This document shows positions 63,019-64,000 of a stretch of 64,000 nt of DNA, one piece after another. The DNA is from Pseudomonas sp. R5(2019). Lineage in GTDB: Bacteria; Pseudomonadota; Gammaproteobacteria; Pseudomonadales; Pseudomonadaceae. The DNA lies in NCBI RefSeq assembly GCF_009905435.1, contig NZ_JAAAMT010000008.1, positions 1-64,000 on the forward strand. Direction: 5' to 3'. Within the stretch, counting starts at the first letter, position 1; each line of letters opens with the position of its first letter. The notes under the pieces were generated by a model. The model worked only from the letters and a program-made list of their open reading frames with translations, made no database searches and was not told the origin of the DNA. A program made the position numbers and the translations under genes.

Positions 63019-64000
63019 ATGAATGCCCTGTCAGAACGCGATCACGACCCACTGAATATCCCTGATAGCCGGGGTCTGAACCTGTTCGAATGCGATACCG
63101 GCCTGGCGGCTTTGCTCAAGGTTTACCTGCCGTCCGAACTCTATGCCCAATGGCTGCCGACCTGGCAGCAACTCGGCGCACGAGCCGGTGGCGAGCTGGA
63201 TGTGCTGGCACTTTCGGCCGACAAGAACCCGCCGAAACTGTTGCCGCGTACCCGTCGTGGTGAAGACATTGAGAGCATTCAGAAACACCCGGATTTCGTC
63301 GAGCTGGAGCGGGTGGCCTATGCCGAGCTCGGCCTGGCTGCGATGAGCCATCGTGACGACGGCACGTTGCCACTGACCAAGTATGCCTTGACCTATCTGT
63401 TCGTACAGGCCGAGTTCGGCCTGTGCTGCCCGGTGAGCATGACCGACTCCCTGACCCGCACCTTGCGCAAGTTTGGCTCCCCCGAGCTGGTGGAGCGGTA
63501 CTTGCCATCCCTGGTCTCGCAGGATTTCGACACGCTGTTCCAGGGCGCCATGTTCATGACCGAGCAAGCCGCTGGCTCCGATGTCTCACGCACCCAGACC
63601 CGGGCCAGGCTGACGGACGGCGAGTGGCAGTTGTTTGGCGAAAAGTGGTTCTGCTCCAATCCCGATGCGGACCTGGCCATGGTCCTGGCGCGTCCCGAAG
63701 ATGCGCCGGAGGGTATGCAGGGCGTGAGCCTGTTCCTGTTGCCCAAGCTGCGCCCGGATGGTTCGCGCAACGCCTACCGGATTCAGCGCTTGAAAGACAA
63801 GCTCGGTACGCGCTCGATGGCCAGCGGCGAGATCACCCTTGAAGGCGCCACCGCTTACCTGATTGGCGAAGTCGGTCGCGGGTTCCAGCAAATGGCCGAC
63901 ATGGTCAATATGTCGCGCTTGTCCAACGGCGTGCGCGCGGCCGGGTTGATGCGCCGGGGTGTTAACGAAGCGATGTACATCGCGCGTCATCGTCGGGCCT
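63019..64000 (+). CDS. AidB-like acyl-CoA dehydrogenase (truncated by window end)
   Basis: ATG 63019 follows CAGGAGAGTCACC; 327 residues are visible and the frame runs off the end. MTEQAAGSDVSRTQTRARLT and GEWQLFGEKWFCSNPDADLA match the AidB/isovaleryl-type acyl-CoA dehydrogenases, with SMASGEITLEGATAYLIGE and MVNMSRLSNGVRAAGLMRRG of the FAD domain. The catalytic C-terminal part is outside. Divergent from the LysR gene, which is a likely regulator. Confidence 0.88.
   Translation, partial: MNALSERDHDPLNIPDSRGLNLFECDTGLAALLKVYLPSELYAQWLPTWQQLGARAGGELDVLALSADKNPPKLLPRTRRGEDIESIQKHPDFVELERVAYAELGLAAMSHRDDGTLPLTKYALTYLFVQAEFGLCCPVSMTDSLTRTLRKFGSPELVERYLPSLVSQDFDTLFQGAMFMTEQAAGSDVSRTQTRARLTDGEWQLFGEKWFCSNPDADLAMVLARPEDAPEGMQGVSLFLLPKLRPDGSRNAYRIQRLKDKLGTRSMASGEITLEGATAYLIGEVGRGFQQMADMVNMSRLSNGVRAAGLMRRGVNEAMYIARHRRA

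Overview
The window looks like the chromosome of a fluorescent/putida-type Pseudomonas. It is GC-rich, has REP-like palindromes beginning GTAGGAGC, OprD and LamB porins, YcaC hydrolases, a quinohemoprotein amine dehydrogenase locus, aminoethylphosphonate-type LysR/PhnX genes and degraded IS5- and IS1182-type elements. All identifications are read from translated sequence; no database search was possible.

Layout. (1) 0-10.2 kb: the end of an unknown gene, a divergent LuxR-type regulator, then eight tightly spaced plus-strand genes (1207-10234). Only the last is recognisable as a family (DUF4438-like) and only one has an enzymatic motif (HEVAH metallopeptidase). The first two encode polyampholytic proteins with the same C-terminal tail. 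This is the best candidate for an undescribed system. (2) 10.2-14.5 kb: a chemoreceptor fossil, pirin, two isochorismatase-fold hydrolases and an AraC regulator. (3) 15.0-23.0 kb: a qhpADCBFEG locus for quinohemoprotein amine dehydrogenase and its maturation, in which the maturation protease QhpE carries an internal deletion. (4) 23.0-24.5 kb: a scar of IS remnant, headless tautomerase and broken DsbA-like gene, then an SDR gene. (5) 24.7-26.3 kb: a membrane diguanylate cyclase.

(6) 26.8-44.4 kb: a catabolic island. A minus-strand operon (acyl-CoA dehydrogenase, SDR, DUF993 protein, sugar isomerase/epimerase, aldo/keto reductase) faces a plus-strand CoA-transferase. A TetR repressor, an aldehyde dehydrogenase/GMC oxidoreductase pair and a ribose-type ABC transporter with its own EtfBA follow. 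Three near-identical TAACCA-NN-TGGTTA sites lie in exactly the three control regions, so this reads as one TetR regulon for import, oxidation, CoA activation and dehydrogenation of an unidentified, probably polyol- or sugar-like, substrate. A LamB-type porin follows at 44.6 kb, next to a second, more AT-rich TetR gene.

(7) 46.7-55.7 kb: a second acid-catabolism block (OprD porin, two DUF202 proteins, MFS transporter, ADP-forming acyl-CoA synthetase, acyl-CoA dehydrogenase, divergent IclR regulator), bracketed by two different halves of IS5-type transposase genes. (8) 55.8-60.3 kb: a phosphonate cluster (hydroxyethylphosphonate-type iron alcohol dehydrogenase, OPA-family transporter, phosphonoacetaldehyde hydrolase, LysR). 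(9) 60.4-64 kb: an MHS transporter, a LysR regulator with a 13-bp-arm palindrome at its promoter, and the start of a divergent AidB-like acyl-CoA dehydrogenase that runs off the window.
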